From Polytrichum commune (lineage: Eukaryota > Streptophyta > Polytrichopsida > Polytrichales > Polytrichaceae): a DNA stretch of 64,000 nucleotides. Below, piece by piece: positions 34,870 to 46,250 of this stretch. Positions within the stretch are counted from its first letter, which is position 1; each line of letters opens with the position of its first letter. The position numbers and the translations under genes are program-made. The DNA lies in contig OX485806.1 in assembly GCA_950295325.1 (NCBI GenBank), positions 48,725,169-48,789,168 on the forward strand, in the 5' to 3' direction. The notes beneath the pieces are model-generated. The model did no database searches, was not told the origin of the DNA, and saw only the letters and a program-made list of their open reading frames with translations.

Positions 34870-35784
34870 TGTGAGGCCGAACCGCCCACCCTTAAGCGTC
34901 CTAGTCCGGGTGAGGGAATGGATCTCACATTCGTGTTCCCATGACTCCATCTTACCAACCTTGTGAAAATCCATCACATTTCCCATCAAATCTTGCACAC
35001 CAATTTATTCCATAATGAGAGTACAAGCATTAAAAAATGTTTTTCCCTATCTATCCCCTTATCTCTACACTAACTTACATACCAACCCTCACTCACTACA
35101 AAAAACTCATCCCTAGACCACCCTCTAATGATGGAGCAATACCCCCATTAAGTCCTTGGCCTTATCCGGTCCGTAACTGGCTCGTGCTAGGTCTTCTACC
35201 TAGTGCAATGACCTTTTCATACCCGGTCTTCCCTCCGGGCATCAGTCCTTACCCAGCAGCAGCAACTACTTGCATTTCAGTCCGAGCTCCTTAGCCCTTC
35301 TTAATATGGCCGTCCCCTATCTAAATTCCACTAAGTCCCCCTACTTACTTCCCACATTTTTTTCCAAGCTCTAAGAGCTCAACCTCCTAGAGAATAAAAA
35401 GAGAGAGAGGAGAGGAGGAAGAAGAGAGGGAAAGAAAAAGGAAAGAGAGGGGAGGGCACCCAAGACCACAAACCCCCTCAACCTTCTCCTATTTAGTAGG
35501 ACCTTATCCTATCCACTAAACCCTCACCCCTAAACCAACACAAACGTGTTCTAAATCAAACATTTAAATCCAAAGCACTTCTCCTTGCTTCCCCAAACAC
35601 TACTTACTTAACCAAAACACTTCTTAATGTCACTAAGCTTCTACTTAACCACACAAAATAGGCTTAAGGCCTAAAACATAAACCACACCAAGCCTCACTT
35701 TTTTTATACTTTTGATTGTTTCAATAACACTTCAATTGCAATTCTAAATGAATTCTAAACATATGAGCACTCATTTTGGGCTCA
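34870..35784. mobile_element. Solo LTR inserted in G2 RNase H
   Basis: A 915-bp insertion starting TGTGAGG and ending GGCTCATA, flanked by perfect ACGGT duplications (34865-34869 and 35785-35789). The RNase H frame stops at D-Y-T-V on the left and resumes with T-V-E-Y-K-P-G-R on the right. A related LTR beginning TGTCAGCC with the shared TAGTCCGxGTGAG block starts at 57308. Confidence 0.75.
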
Positions 35785-36895
35785 TAACGGTTGAATATAA
35801 ACCTGGTCGAATGCACCTGCAAGCTGACCATTTATCAAGGTTGTCTAATGAGGCGGGCGACAGTCCGGTGGACGACAACCTTTTCTTGGTGACAGCTAGG
35901 GCGGATTGGTACTCAGGCATCGTGAAGTTCCTCACGACCCAACAGTTGACTGGGGATCGAACAAAGAAGGAAAGGAGAAAGGTTAGAGTTAATAGTCGGC
36001 ACTATACAGTGATAGGCCATAGGCTATTTCGGAGAGGAATGAATGGAATCATACGGTGATGTGTGTCGGAGATCGAGGCCCCATCGATATTGGCAGCTTG
36101 CCATGATAGTGCATATGGCGGGCATTTCTCATGGATTGCTCACTAAACAAAAAATGCTTAGAGCAGGACACTTTTGGCCGGACTTGTTCAAGGATGCTAA
36201 GGAGTATGTTAGGAAATGCGATGCTTGTCAGAGGTATGCGAGGAATGACCTCCGCATTGAGATGCCTCTTCACATATTCTTACCTCTAGTTCCCTTTAAG
36301 AAATGGGGAATTGATTATGTTGGTGAGGTTCACCCCCATTCTTCTAAAGGTATGGCTTACATTATAGTTGTCACCGAGTACTTGACTAAGTGGGCGGAAG
36401 CAAAGGCGGTGAAAACGAATACTGCTACCAATGCCGCCACATTCATGTATGAAAACATCATCTCAAGATTCGGGTGTCCCAAAATTTTGGTTAGCGGTAG
36501 GGGTACACACTTCTTTAATTAGATGTTTCAAGACTTAACAGCTAGATTTAAAATTGACCATAGGAAGACAACACCCTATCATCCACAAACCAATGGTCAA
36601 ACGGAGCGTGTTAACGGGACCTTGGTGAGCATCCTTTACAAGACAGTGCTAGATTCGAAGAAGGATTGGGATGTCAAGTTAACAGCGGCATTGTGGGCGT
36701 ATCGCACAACATTCAAGGTGACAACACAGACAACTCCATTTTCCTTGGTGTACGGACTGGAGGCAATACTACCTATTGAATTCGAGGTCAAGTCACTACG
36801 AGTTGCGGTGCAATCGCGTCTCACAGATAGTCAGTCCTTGAGGAATCGATTGACAACCTTAGAAAAACTCGATGAAAGGAGAAGGAGAGGCCATG
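35785..36895 (+). pseudogene. G2 integrase
   Basis: Finishes RNase H (A-D-H-L-S-R-L-S), then a zinc-binding region (K-C-D-A-C-Q-R-Y), the core with W-G-I-D-Y-V-G-E (first Asp), L-V-S-G-R-G-T (second catalytic Asp replaced by Gly) and H-P-Q-T-N-G-Q-T-E-R-V (Glu). A frameshift lies near 36045 and a TAG at 36520. It ends abruptly near 36895. Confidence 0.75.
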
Positions 36896-36901
36896 GGCAC
36901 A

Positions 36902-36934
36902 ACCACGGAGAGGGAGTGCTTGGCCATTGTCTTC
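36902..36934 (+). repeat. 33-bp filler copied from G2 RNase H
   Basis: 32 of 33 bases match 34688-34720 in the same orientation. It sits exactly at the junction between the truncated integrase and the antisense methyltransferase-element fragment. Confidence 0.8.
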
Positions 36935-36935
36935 C

Positions 36936-37757
36936 GATGCCCCTAAACACTTCCACCAAAGTAATCCATTGTCCGGCAGGCGCCACAAAATGGGGTGTGC
37001 CAACACCGATGAGCTATCCGGTATAACCGGTGTCGTAGAACTGAGAGAGGAGATAATGTCCTCACATCGCCGGAGTAGCTCTATGAAATCACGCCAAGGA
37101 GGAAAAAGATCTATGGGATGACGCACCAATGCACTTTGAGGTGCCATCTCTCGTTGATTCTCAACACTCCCTATAAATGCCAATGACTCTTCCAATAATG
37201 AGGAACCATAGGGTAATGTGTTCATAAAAACACCACACCCAAAAAACCATGGATAATGGATAATGGTAATGGTGGCCATCCCCAGCTGACCAACCTGGTT
37301 GGATCCATGCCTCCTCAGTCCAATTGTCCAGACCAAAACCGAGCTAAAGTGTTTGCTGACCAACCAGAATGTCGTAGTTGGTCGCATCTGTTACTGCACA
37401 CCTGAGAAGAAGAGGTGTGGGTGGATCTCTAGGCTTCATTCGGAAGCTAAGTTGTAGTGGCTCCCGAGTATAACCAGTGGCCCGCTCCACATGGCTAATG
37501 GATGTAACGATGGTAAATGGACAAGGAGCCAAGTTGTCAGCCGTCAACCGTAATTTTTGCGCAAGTTTTTTGTCGATCATAACAAATTATGCCGATGAAT
37601 TCATCATCATACACTAAGGAGCAACTCGAATAGTGTTGCCCCTAGCCCGACTGACCACCATAATGCTGAAATCATTCACCATACATACGACGCCAGGTCA
37701 AATGCCTCGACGCTTGCGAGCAAGTTGAGCAACTACATCTTAGAGATAAATTGCACT
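36936..37757 (-). pseudogene. Fragment of methyltransferase-bearing Ty3 (protease to motif I)
   Basis: The minus strand aligns by eye with the plus-strand copy at 54890-55750. It has A-R-G-N-T-I-R-V-A-P, a retropepsin-like D-I-L-V-G-Q-Q-T-L strand, G-C-G-V-F-M-N-T-L-P-Y-G-S-S-L-L-E-E, and the lead-in to the methyltransferase, ending just before motif I. It is cut on one side by the filler junction and on the other by element A copy 2. Confidence 0.7.
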
Positions 37758-38222
37758 TGTGGGAGCCGGTAAATGCACGGAAGTCCGGATTAACAGCCAA
37801 ACCAGTTTTAAAATTAGGGATAACTAGTCTGTTTTGATTAGGATAAGGGAATTTAGGGTAGCTTAGCCGTTTTAGGAAATAACTCTTTGCACGTCTGTCC
37901 AATCACAATAAAATGGTTAAAACGGCCCTCTTAGCCTAGCTGAAACCATACCCAAAATGCCGTTAAATAACCATCAGCTCCGGAAGCGGCCGGAGTAATG
38001 ACAATTGTACGGGAATAGGGCGGTTACCGTAAACGGTTACCCTAGGCGGTTACGTGCCAAACTGGAGGACGGGGGCACTTAAGGGAAATCAACCCTCCCC
38101 TTGAGCCATTTGCGTAGTGCGATAATACCGAGAGAAATAGTGGTGAGGAGTTTTCTTTTTGTGGAATCATCAGTAGTTGGATTGTTGAGATTCTGCTTTA
38201 GGACGGACAGGGATTAGTGCAC

Positions 38223-40313
38223 AATGCCGGAAGTGCAGGAGGACGAGGATCTTGTTCCAATTCCCCTTAAAAATGTAGCCCCTGCTATTCCGACTCGAGA
38301 GTCAGAGCTGAAGGAGCTGATAGAGGACCTCACCCGGATGGGATGCGAGGGCCTCTTAGTGAAGCCCTAGAATTTGCGGAGTGAGGCCACATTGAGGGAT
38401 TTTTTGTCGGAGAGAGGGAATCAGTGGGAGAAGACAATGCGGCAGGTTCCGAAACAATGGACTGTAGAAGTTTGGGCTGATGTCTATGGGTTCACACCGA
38501 GGAGGGGCGAAGGGTGAGCAATCCGAAAGGATACTTATTTTGTAGCAAAGTTCAGAATGGAGCATGATCCGAAGGATGGGTTCCATTCGGGAGATTGCCG
38601 AAACCCTAGGGAACGTAGGGTAATAGAATTTCTCCTCCCTATTCTCTACCCGGAGAAGCCCAAGAGATTGAGCATCACAATGGCCAATACCATCTTCGTA
38701 GCCTTGTCCGGAACGCGGTCGGTCAACTGGGGGCGACTCATCCAGGAATTGGTGGAGAAGTTGATCCCCCACATCGGAAAGAAACCCTCTCCCCTCTCCC
38801 CCTACATTTTTCATCTCTATCAGCGGAATGGGTGCGTTAAGGAAGAAGAAGAGGATGCCTTAACAATTGCGGAAGGACAAGGACGTCTACAAACTCGGGC
38901 CGGAGGTTGAATTGATAGAGGCCGGAACAGAAGAGTCATTGAGCGACCCGCCGCCCCTGAGCCGCCTCCTGTCGCACCCACCCCCGAAGCAAGAAGAGCG
39001 GCCACTCCTCAGCCCTGAACCAAAGTCGGCCCAAGCAGGGAGCCGCACTGGAGGGACATTGACCTGTCCTCCTTCAAATATCCGGAGACCCCCTTCAAGC
39101 GAGTTCGGGAGGAGTTGACTCGCCTCCAGAATCATTATTTCCGGCTGTAGCATATTGCTCGGGGCGTAAGTAGGGCGTTGGATAACTGCGGACCCGGAAA
39201 CATCCTCCGAGAACTGGCTAAGAAGACGGACCAGTCGAAAATGGACGCACTGGAGACTGAGAATGAACAATTGGCCGCGCAGGTGGCAGCAATGACTCTC
39301 GAGCTTGCACACAAGAGCGAGGAAGCCCACCACTACCAGGTGGAGCAGAAAGTGGTATTGGACCAAGTCCAAGAGCTGGTCGGATATCCGGGAGAGATTA
39401 TCAACAAACCCCACATGTACAAGAAACTCGTGGAAACGACGGATCCCTCCTCGGCCTGGCAGACCCTGCAAATTTTGGTTAAGTACGCCAAGTCAATGAA
39501 AGACCTGTTGAAGGAAATTTAGAAGCTCCTACCCCAACGCGGATACCCAAGACGGATGACGAATTCAAGCTTGCCCGAATCGCCCACGGCCGGGATTTAT
39601 GAAGTGATAGGCGAGGTGGAGCTCGTCCTGACTGCCCAGACCACTGTCGAGCCCAGCCAAGCCGCAAGGACGCCAAGGTAGCAGAAGTCCGGAAGAACCC
39701 CGGATCACGAGAAGACCCCAGAGCTAGAAAGGGCCCGGTCACCTCCGATTTGAAAGAAGAGCACGAAGCGTTCGGCGAGGTCAGGGTGGGTCCAATCCCC
39801 AATGACGGAGAGGGCCAACACGCCGGAAAGGGCTAAGACCCCAGATAGGGCTAGGACTCCGGAGAGAGCAAAGACGCCGGATCGCGGTAAGACTCCTATG
39901 GTACAGGTTTCCCGACCACCCGCGCCCGATTGCATGATCGCGGAGCCTTGGGGACAGCCACCCCCTATGGCAGTTAGAGAGCGGAGGATTACTCCAACCC
40001 CGAGCAGTCGAAACACAGGACGGACAACGGATAGCGAACCTTCACCGAGGCAGAGCTCCAAAAAGAAGAAGAAGGTCCCGACCCAGAGCTATCCAGCTCG
40101 GACGACAGATTGTGGGAACAGACAGGTCCTTCGGCAGCAAAGGAGTCCGAAGAGGAGGTCACCCCCTCTCCCAGCATGAACAAGATCTTCACCCGACTTC
40201 AGGAAATGAGGCTCCTGACTCCATATGGAGGGGCGTCTGGAATTAGCAGGCCAGCAAGGACGGCTAACCAGTCCAAGGCAGGAACAACACCAAAGAAGCA
40301 CCGAACCACCTAA
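38223..40313 (+). pseudogene. Element A gag-like coiled-coil protein, copy 2 (broken)
   Basis: ATGCCGGAAGT at 38223, about 690 codons with the same plan as copy 1: R-E-S-E-L-K-E-L-I-E-D-L; W-T-V-E-V-W-A-D-V-Y-G-F; P-E-K-P-K-R-L-S-I-T-M-A-N-T (continuous with the N-terminus here, unlike copy 1); V-N-W-G-R-L-I-Q; coiled coil 39240-39400; then seven-residue units such as A-K-T-P-D-R-A and A-R-T-P-E-R-A (39800-39895). Lesions: TAG at 38368 where copy 1 has TGG (Trp), TGA at 38516 where copy 3 has Trp, a frameshift near 38872, and TAG at 39520 and 39679. The Trp-to-stop changes are G-to-A. Confidence 0.65.
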
Positions 40314-40676
40314 GTTAGGTAGTTAGATAGTTGGGTAGTCATGAGTAGAAGGTCGTGCAGGGTAGTGGTAGTTCAAATTTTGTGTCAGCGGGAAAGTAGG
40401 ATCTGAGATCCAAAATTTCCCCAAAGGCGTTGATTCCAGGGCACTCTCAGTTAGGGTAGGGTAGAGCGGCCAACGGCGCCGCCCGTTCAATGTGGGGTCA
40501 AATACCACTATTTAGGTGGCTTGGAAGTTTGGCAAGGGGTATTTTTCCCCTTTTGTGTTGTTTTGTGCTTTCTAACTCAATAAATCCCTGACTCTCTATA
40601 GCCCTGGTGTGTTTGAGCATGAACAATCCGGAGAGTGTTCAAGGATCAGAGGGAATAGGAGGGTCAGGAAGTTAGG

Positions 40677-41212
40677 ATAGCACGAGAGGGAAAGGCCCAG
40701 ATTGGATCCGGCTACAAAATTGGGTTGACCACTTCTGTGGTGTAGTGGGAGTGAAACCTCTATAACTTCTATGTGGGATATTTGTTGTTAGAAATGGGTA
40801 AGGGGTGCAAGGGGTACTCAAACTTACGCTATCCGGCCTTCTGACGAGGTCCCACAGTATCTGGGAGGGGTAATATGCAAAGCGGTACGGGTCACCCAGT
40901 TATCACGGATTTATTGGACCCCATTCACTTGTAGTTGGAAAGGTCTGTCGGAAGAGGGAGAGAAACCAGATGGGTTAGGATTCCGGATCGGGTTGATCAC
41001 TTTTGAGGTGTAGTGAGAGTGAAGCCTCGCTGGTTCATTTGCCTGTATAACTTCTATGTGGGATAGTCATTGTTAGGAATGGGTAAGGGGTGCGAAAGGT
41101 ACTCAAACTTACGCCATCCGACCTTCTGATGAGGCCCCACAGTATCTGGGAGGGGTAGTTCGAAGAGCGGTATGGGTCGCTCAGTTATCTTGGATTTATA
41201 GACCCTGGGCGG
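40677..41212 (+). repeat. Two tandem 268-bp modules in element A copy 2
   Basis: The anchor GTGTAGTGxGAGTGAA occurs at 40740 and 41008. Blocks CTATGTGGGATA, CCxxCCTTCTGAxGAGGxCCCACAGT, CTGGGAGGGGTA and the TxACGG/TTGGATTTA end recur in each and correspond to the 281-bp modules of copy 1. Confidence 0.7.
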
Positions 41213-41652
41213 ATCCAGATCAATCTGTCGTTGTAGTTCCAAGAATACGTTACGGATTCTTTGTGTGACCTGTTAGGTCGGATGAAGCTGATCCGGATTG
41301 GTTGTGAGTGAATATCGGAGAGTGGCCAGATCGGGGCATCTTTCTCGGATGAACCACATCACCATCGGAGGTAGGAATAGAAGAGGTAGGAATTGAGGAA
41401 GTAGGAGTAGGAGTAAGTCTAAGATTTAGTGGTTCATCCGGAAGGCAAGTCTCGGAAGTGAGGATTTCCAACTGACCATCCGGAAAACGGAAAGGCCATT
41501 CCATCCGGTGGTTGATTTTCAAGTAAGGAAAGAGAGGAGCAACCATCTTACACTTCACATGGTCCCTGGAACAATATTCGGATCATCCGGATAGCTGGAT
41601 TAAGCACTAAAAACGCTTAACCGGATTCTTTGGTCGATCTCATGTTCCCACA

Positions 41653-42646
41653 AAGGTTTCTTTGCCGATATGGGGGATCAATTCTCCACCAATTCTTGGA
41701 TAAGTCGCCCCTGATTGACCGGCCGTGCTCCGGACAGTGCCCCAAAGAGGGTGTTGGCCATCGTAATGCTCAACCTCTTGGGTTTCTCCGGGTAGAGGAT
41801 TGGGATGAGAAATTCTATTACCCTATGCACCCTAGGGTTTCTGAAATCTACCGGATAGAATCCATCCTTTGGATCGTTCTCTGCACTGAATTTTCCTACG
41901 AAGTAAGTGTCCTTCCGGTTTGCCCACCCTATTCCCTTCCTCGGCGCAAACCCATAAACATCTACCCACACTTCTACAATCCATTGTTATGGGTCCTACA
42001 TCTTTATCCTTTCCCACTTATTTCCTCTCTCAAACAGAAATTCCCTCAACACCGCCTCGTTCCGCAGGTTCCAGGGTTTCGCAAGGAGACCCTCGCATCC
42101 CATCCGGGTGAGGTCTTTGACTAATTCTCCGCTTCAAAATGGCAGGCACTACATTCCTAAGTGGAATCGGAATGAGCTCATCTTCCTCCTCCGGCATCGT
42201 GCGACAAACCCTATCCGTCCTAAAACAAAATCTCAACAATCCAACTACTGATGATTCGACAAAAACTCCTCACCACTCTTTCTCTCTACAATGCCGCACG
42301 GCGCAAATGGCTCTAAGGGGACGGTTGATTTCCTTAAGTGCCTCCTTCCTCCTTGAGTCCGGCTCCATAACCGTTTGTGGGAACTATTTATTTTTGTACA
42401 ACTGCCATCATTCCGGCCACCCCGGAACTGGCAGTTATCCAACAGTATTTTCAGTCCGGTTCCGGCCCGGCTAAAGAGTCCGTTTTAACCATTTTATTGC
42501 GCCGGACGGATGTACAAAGACTTATTTTCTACAACGGCTAAGCTACCGTAAGTTCCCCTAACCTAATCAAAACAAACAAGTTATTTCCCCTCTAAAGTCC
42601 GGTGTGGTTGTTAATCCGGAATTCCGTGCATTTACATGTTCCTACA
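41653..42646 (-). mobile_element. Element A, copy 3 (inverted, 3'-truncated)
   Basis: On the minus strand the copy starts TGTAGGAACATG at 42646, has the leader, the N-terminus M-P-E-E-E-D-E-L-I-P-I-P (about 42195) and W-V-D-V-Y-G-F, then M-A-N-T-L-F-G-A-L-S-G-A-R-P-V-N. It stops inside the G-K-K codons at 41653, where copy 2 begins in the opposite direction. It keeps Trp where copy 2 has TGA. Confidence 0.75.
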
Positions 42647-44759
42647 CAATGAGGGAAGATTGTGGCATAATGGGAGAAATAGGATTTCGTAAGTATAGTC
42701 AATTTGAGTGCGTCAAATTGTTCAGTTGTTGATCCTGCCCATTATTTCCTACATGCATAATCATACTAAAGGGTGCCAAACCTAAATCAGCATTGACGTT
42801 GTGGACAAAGGTAATATTGGCTCATGTGCATGTAACTGGCAGGGGTTTAGATGCCAAGGCAAAGGCGCACCCATCCGCTCTGTATCGGAGGCAATCTTGA
42901 TTACATCCAAATCCCACGTAATTGGGTTTTGTTGGCCTCTCTTAAGTTCATACCAAGAACCTCAAATTGACAACTGCGGCCATGATTATGATGGCCCACT
43001 TCATTGCTAGAATATTATTTTTTGCAGATGTGCTATGTTGGTAAAGAGATTGTGGTGAATGTAGAGACTCAATTAGGCAAAACATTGGATAAAAAAAAAA
43101 AAACGTGTGTTTGTGCAATTTGGGTGAATCACTTGTATTTTGTTTTGTTTTTGTTGCAATTTTAATGGCTACCATGGCCAAGGTTGAAAGGTGATCCCTT
43201 GCACTTGAGTCGACACCCTATCTTGGGTGCTTGCTTGGCCTAAATTGAAGTCCATCAACGACCTTGGGCTAGCTTGGATTTTATCTTAGTGGTCCGCTAT
43301 AAAATCCAACCATGATAGGATATATCATTAAAGAATAACTAAAAATTGGTCCTTGCCATTCCATAAGGATTCATGTTTGAGGCAATATTACCAATTAAAA
43401 TAATAAATCATCAATCACATTTGGTAGCAATGTCTATAATTGTGGCATTTGAGGGAGATTCTACCATATGATGCAATTTTTCTTGTGTCATATTATTCCG
43501 TTTCACACATTTGAAAATGTACCTCACATTACCTCCCTTGTGAATGAAGACGGACCATTTGGAAGGTTGCAAAACAAACTTGCATTAGTAAGTTTGTTTG
43601 GCAATGTATATAATATTTTTCCTTTTGGATTATTGGATATTGGTATTTGTATCATATTTTTTATATTTATTTTTTGTTTAAAACAAAACGACACCGGATT
43701 CATCTATCAGATTGTTGTTGCTCCCTCCATATGCAGCGAGGATCACTAAGGTTATGTCAACCACCTCAACATGAGTGTTTGAATACATGTGATTTGGTTT
43801 ACAAAGTCTTTATTTATTTTAATAAACCAAAATCAATGGATATAGTTTAATTGTGTGCACAATTTCGTATTTTTATGTCCATAATTTGTTGCAACATTTA
43901 ACTCAAGTTAAATGCCTAATATCTAAAATGTTTGACATGTACCAATATTCACTTGCAATAATTGCAATGTGTTGGAACAATGATTGTTGAATCAAACATG
44001 ATACTTTCCATGGCTCATAAGACCTGAATTGCTTAATAATAAGAAAACAATGTATTGTAAGATGTTAAGTAGTTCCATTACATCCTTTCACCACATTGGA
44101 TTTATATTAAGAATCTAATCTAAATTTAAAATCATTTGGTTTCTATAGTGGTGGATGTACAATACAAATGCAATATCCATTACCATTTACAAAATTTATA
44201 TTGTCATGCATGAACACCATGATCATAAGATATTGGTGCATGTATTATGGTTTGAATATTCTTAGTCACTATTCAATGTAATCATTAAATTCTTATCACT
44301 CATTGCTCACCGCTCATGTGATAACATCCCTTTTACAAAGCAACAATGTAATTTTGACAAATGGGCATGGCATCAAGTGTTGCAACCCTTGCTAGCCCTC
44401 CTTGACAATCTTGCCAATTTTCAATTCTAGCAAAGGTTACGAGCGCTAACCCTTCGCATACCGCCATGCTAATGGTTAGCTCTTCTTACCCCGGACCATA
44501 TAATTCATAGAAGGGGAACCAACCCTCCTACTTTGCTTTCGGGACTCACTCCTTAATCGGTAACCCATTTCTTTGATGTGGACTTCCATCCATGGAAGTC
44601 CAATCCTATGTTGATCATCGCGTTGCCGGAGCAACACTACAACAACCCGAAGCATACTAGGCAACTATGGCCTCACAATGGGCCAAAGCCCATGGAGGCC
44701 GTGTTGTTCGGCCTCGGGTGGGTGAGGCCACACCACCTCACCCATATAAGCCTCTAGGA
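42647..44759. other. AT-rich non-genic stretch
   Basis: No supported gene or repeat; scattered short frames only. A run of A at 43090-43102 and long AT-rich segments are the only notable composition features. Confidence 0.5.
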
Positions 44760-45355
44760 CTTTACACGGGGCCCCTACCCCACCGTCAACCAACCTTTTG
44801 TCTCTCTACCAAGAGTTGGGGCCATGTGGGCATTTTCCTTTAGCTGCCGGGCCTAGAACCCCCCCCAGCAGCTTCCGACCATCATAACTTCCTTGTACGA
44901 TGTCTGATCATAACAACCAACCACTCCATCTTCATCTACGCTTCACGTAGATGCCAATGGACTCCTCACTTGCGCCAATCAAGCAAGTATTAAGGAAGTT
45001 ATGCCTGTTTGAACCTTGGCACTCCCGGAAATCACTCCCAGGCACAGTTGTGCCAGGGCGCTGTCCCGGGACAGCGCCCCATTCAAATGGCCATAACTCC
45101 TAGCTCACACCTCCGCTTGAGGTGATCTTGAGCATTCTAGAATCACCACGCCATGAGCTACGCATAACTCATGGCCTTACCCTCATGCCTCCTAGTCTCT
45201 GTGGGTGGGAGGCGTTCCCAACGCCCGGGGCCCTCACCCACACTAGGATCACTTGGGCCCTCTCACCAACGGCGCCACAAGTCCCGGGTGTCACTCCGGG
45301 GTCCCCCTTGTGCCCATGGTGTTTCAGGTACTCCTCATGGAGAGGTGCGCGACAT
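44760..45355 (+). repeat. Dispersed repeat R2, copy 1
   Basis: About 590 bp match 58560-59142 in direct orientation, from CCGTCA...TTTTGTCTCTxTACCAAGAGTTGGGGCCA to CTCATGGAxAGGTGCGCGACA. It includes GCGCTGTCCCGGGACAGCGC, a 20-bp perfect palindrome at 45058-45077. Probably part of an LTR or non-coding element; no coding potential is shared. Confidence 0.75.
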
Positions 45356-45455
45356 CAAGTTTGACGATTGTCACTTCAACACACCATCAACTACAAAATT
45401 ATTGTTGAATGCAATGCTTTTAAAACAATGTGAAAAACAACAACTTCGATGTTGC
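45356..45455. other. Copia insertion flank
   Basis: Short unique segment ending in the target duplication GTTGC (45451-45455). Confidence 0.6.
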
Positions 45456-45646
45456 TATTGGAAGGTAGTGTTAGGTTGCATTGGTGACAGTGTCCCATAT
45501 GGGTTGTCAAGGCTGGTCCTAACCTACACATATAAATAAAGGCATAAGGGGAGGAGCTAACCCTCTCTCTCCATTGTATGCAACCTTGTGTATTGTGCTC
45601 TTGCTTCCACGCTGATCTCTTTGCTTCTTCCTCTCATATCTCAATA
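45456..45646 (+). repeat. Copia 5' LTR
   Basis: 191 bp, TATTGGAAGG...TCTCAATA. Contains ATATAAATAAAGGC (possible TATA box) and CTCTCTCTCCATTG. Followed by internal sequence GGTTATGGGCCC, the probable primer-binding region (tRNA not identified). Confidence 0.9.
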
Positions 45647-46250
45647 GGTTATGGGCCCACTTTGCTTTAGAGGTAGGAGATCGAGTTAGGAAGAGTTTGG
45701 AGAGGGCCGGATCTGATTGGAGGTGCTTTAGAGTTGTTCTAGGACTTGTGGAGGAGTCTTGAAGCTTTTGAACCGCCTTAGAGCATTCTTGGAGGAGTGG
45801 ACCAGCGTGAGGGACCTTAGAGGAGTGTTTCTACATTCTAGATCTCTTTAGGTATATGTCCACACCATTTCCAATGCTTAAGTGTACATCAGATCCGTAT
45901 TTGAGTTGTTGAAGGCCATTTGAGTGCCAAAGGGCTTAGATTAGCTCTTTGATGTGTTTTGAAGTTTTGTGCATCTAACCGGATCATTTAGGTGCTGACT
46001 TGAGTGTTTAGTTCATTTCTACACTAGATTGAGGACATTCAAGTGCCAAAGGGCTTAGATAAGCTCTTTGATGTGTTTTTGGAGTTTTGTGCATCTAACT
46101 TGAGAAGAAAGGTGCTGACTTGAGTTTGGGAGAACATTGGGTGATAAAATACGTCCATTCTACTTTGTTTTGGCCATTTCTAAACTTCCTTCAGGGTTTC
46201 TAAGCCCTTGTACTACACTGAGTGAGTGGGAGCTTGCATTCGGTTTGAAA

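Larger units (their letters stand above)
30188..36930 (+). mobile_element. Ty3/Gypsy element G2 (truncated, nested insertions)
   Basis: Order gag, protease, RT, RNase H, integrase along the plus strand. A primer-binding-site-like TGGTGCGTCTGCC lies at 30188-30200. A foreign insertion with deletion occupies about 31626-32127 and a solo LTR lies at 34870-35784. The 3' end breaks off after the integrase E residue near 36890 and no 3' LTR is present. Multiple stops and frameshifts make it inactive. Confidence 0.8.
37758..41652 (+). mobile_element. Element A, copy 2
   Basis: Begins TGTGGGAGCCGG and ends TGTTCCCACA, 3895 bp, collinear with copy 1. The left flank is the methyltransferase-Ty3 fragment and the right flank is the interior of an inverted copy 3. 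The flanking 5-mers do not match, so a rearrangement followed insertion. Confidence 0.75.
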
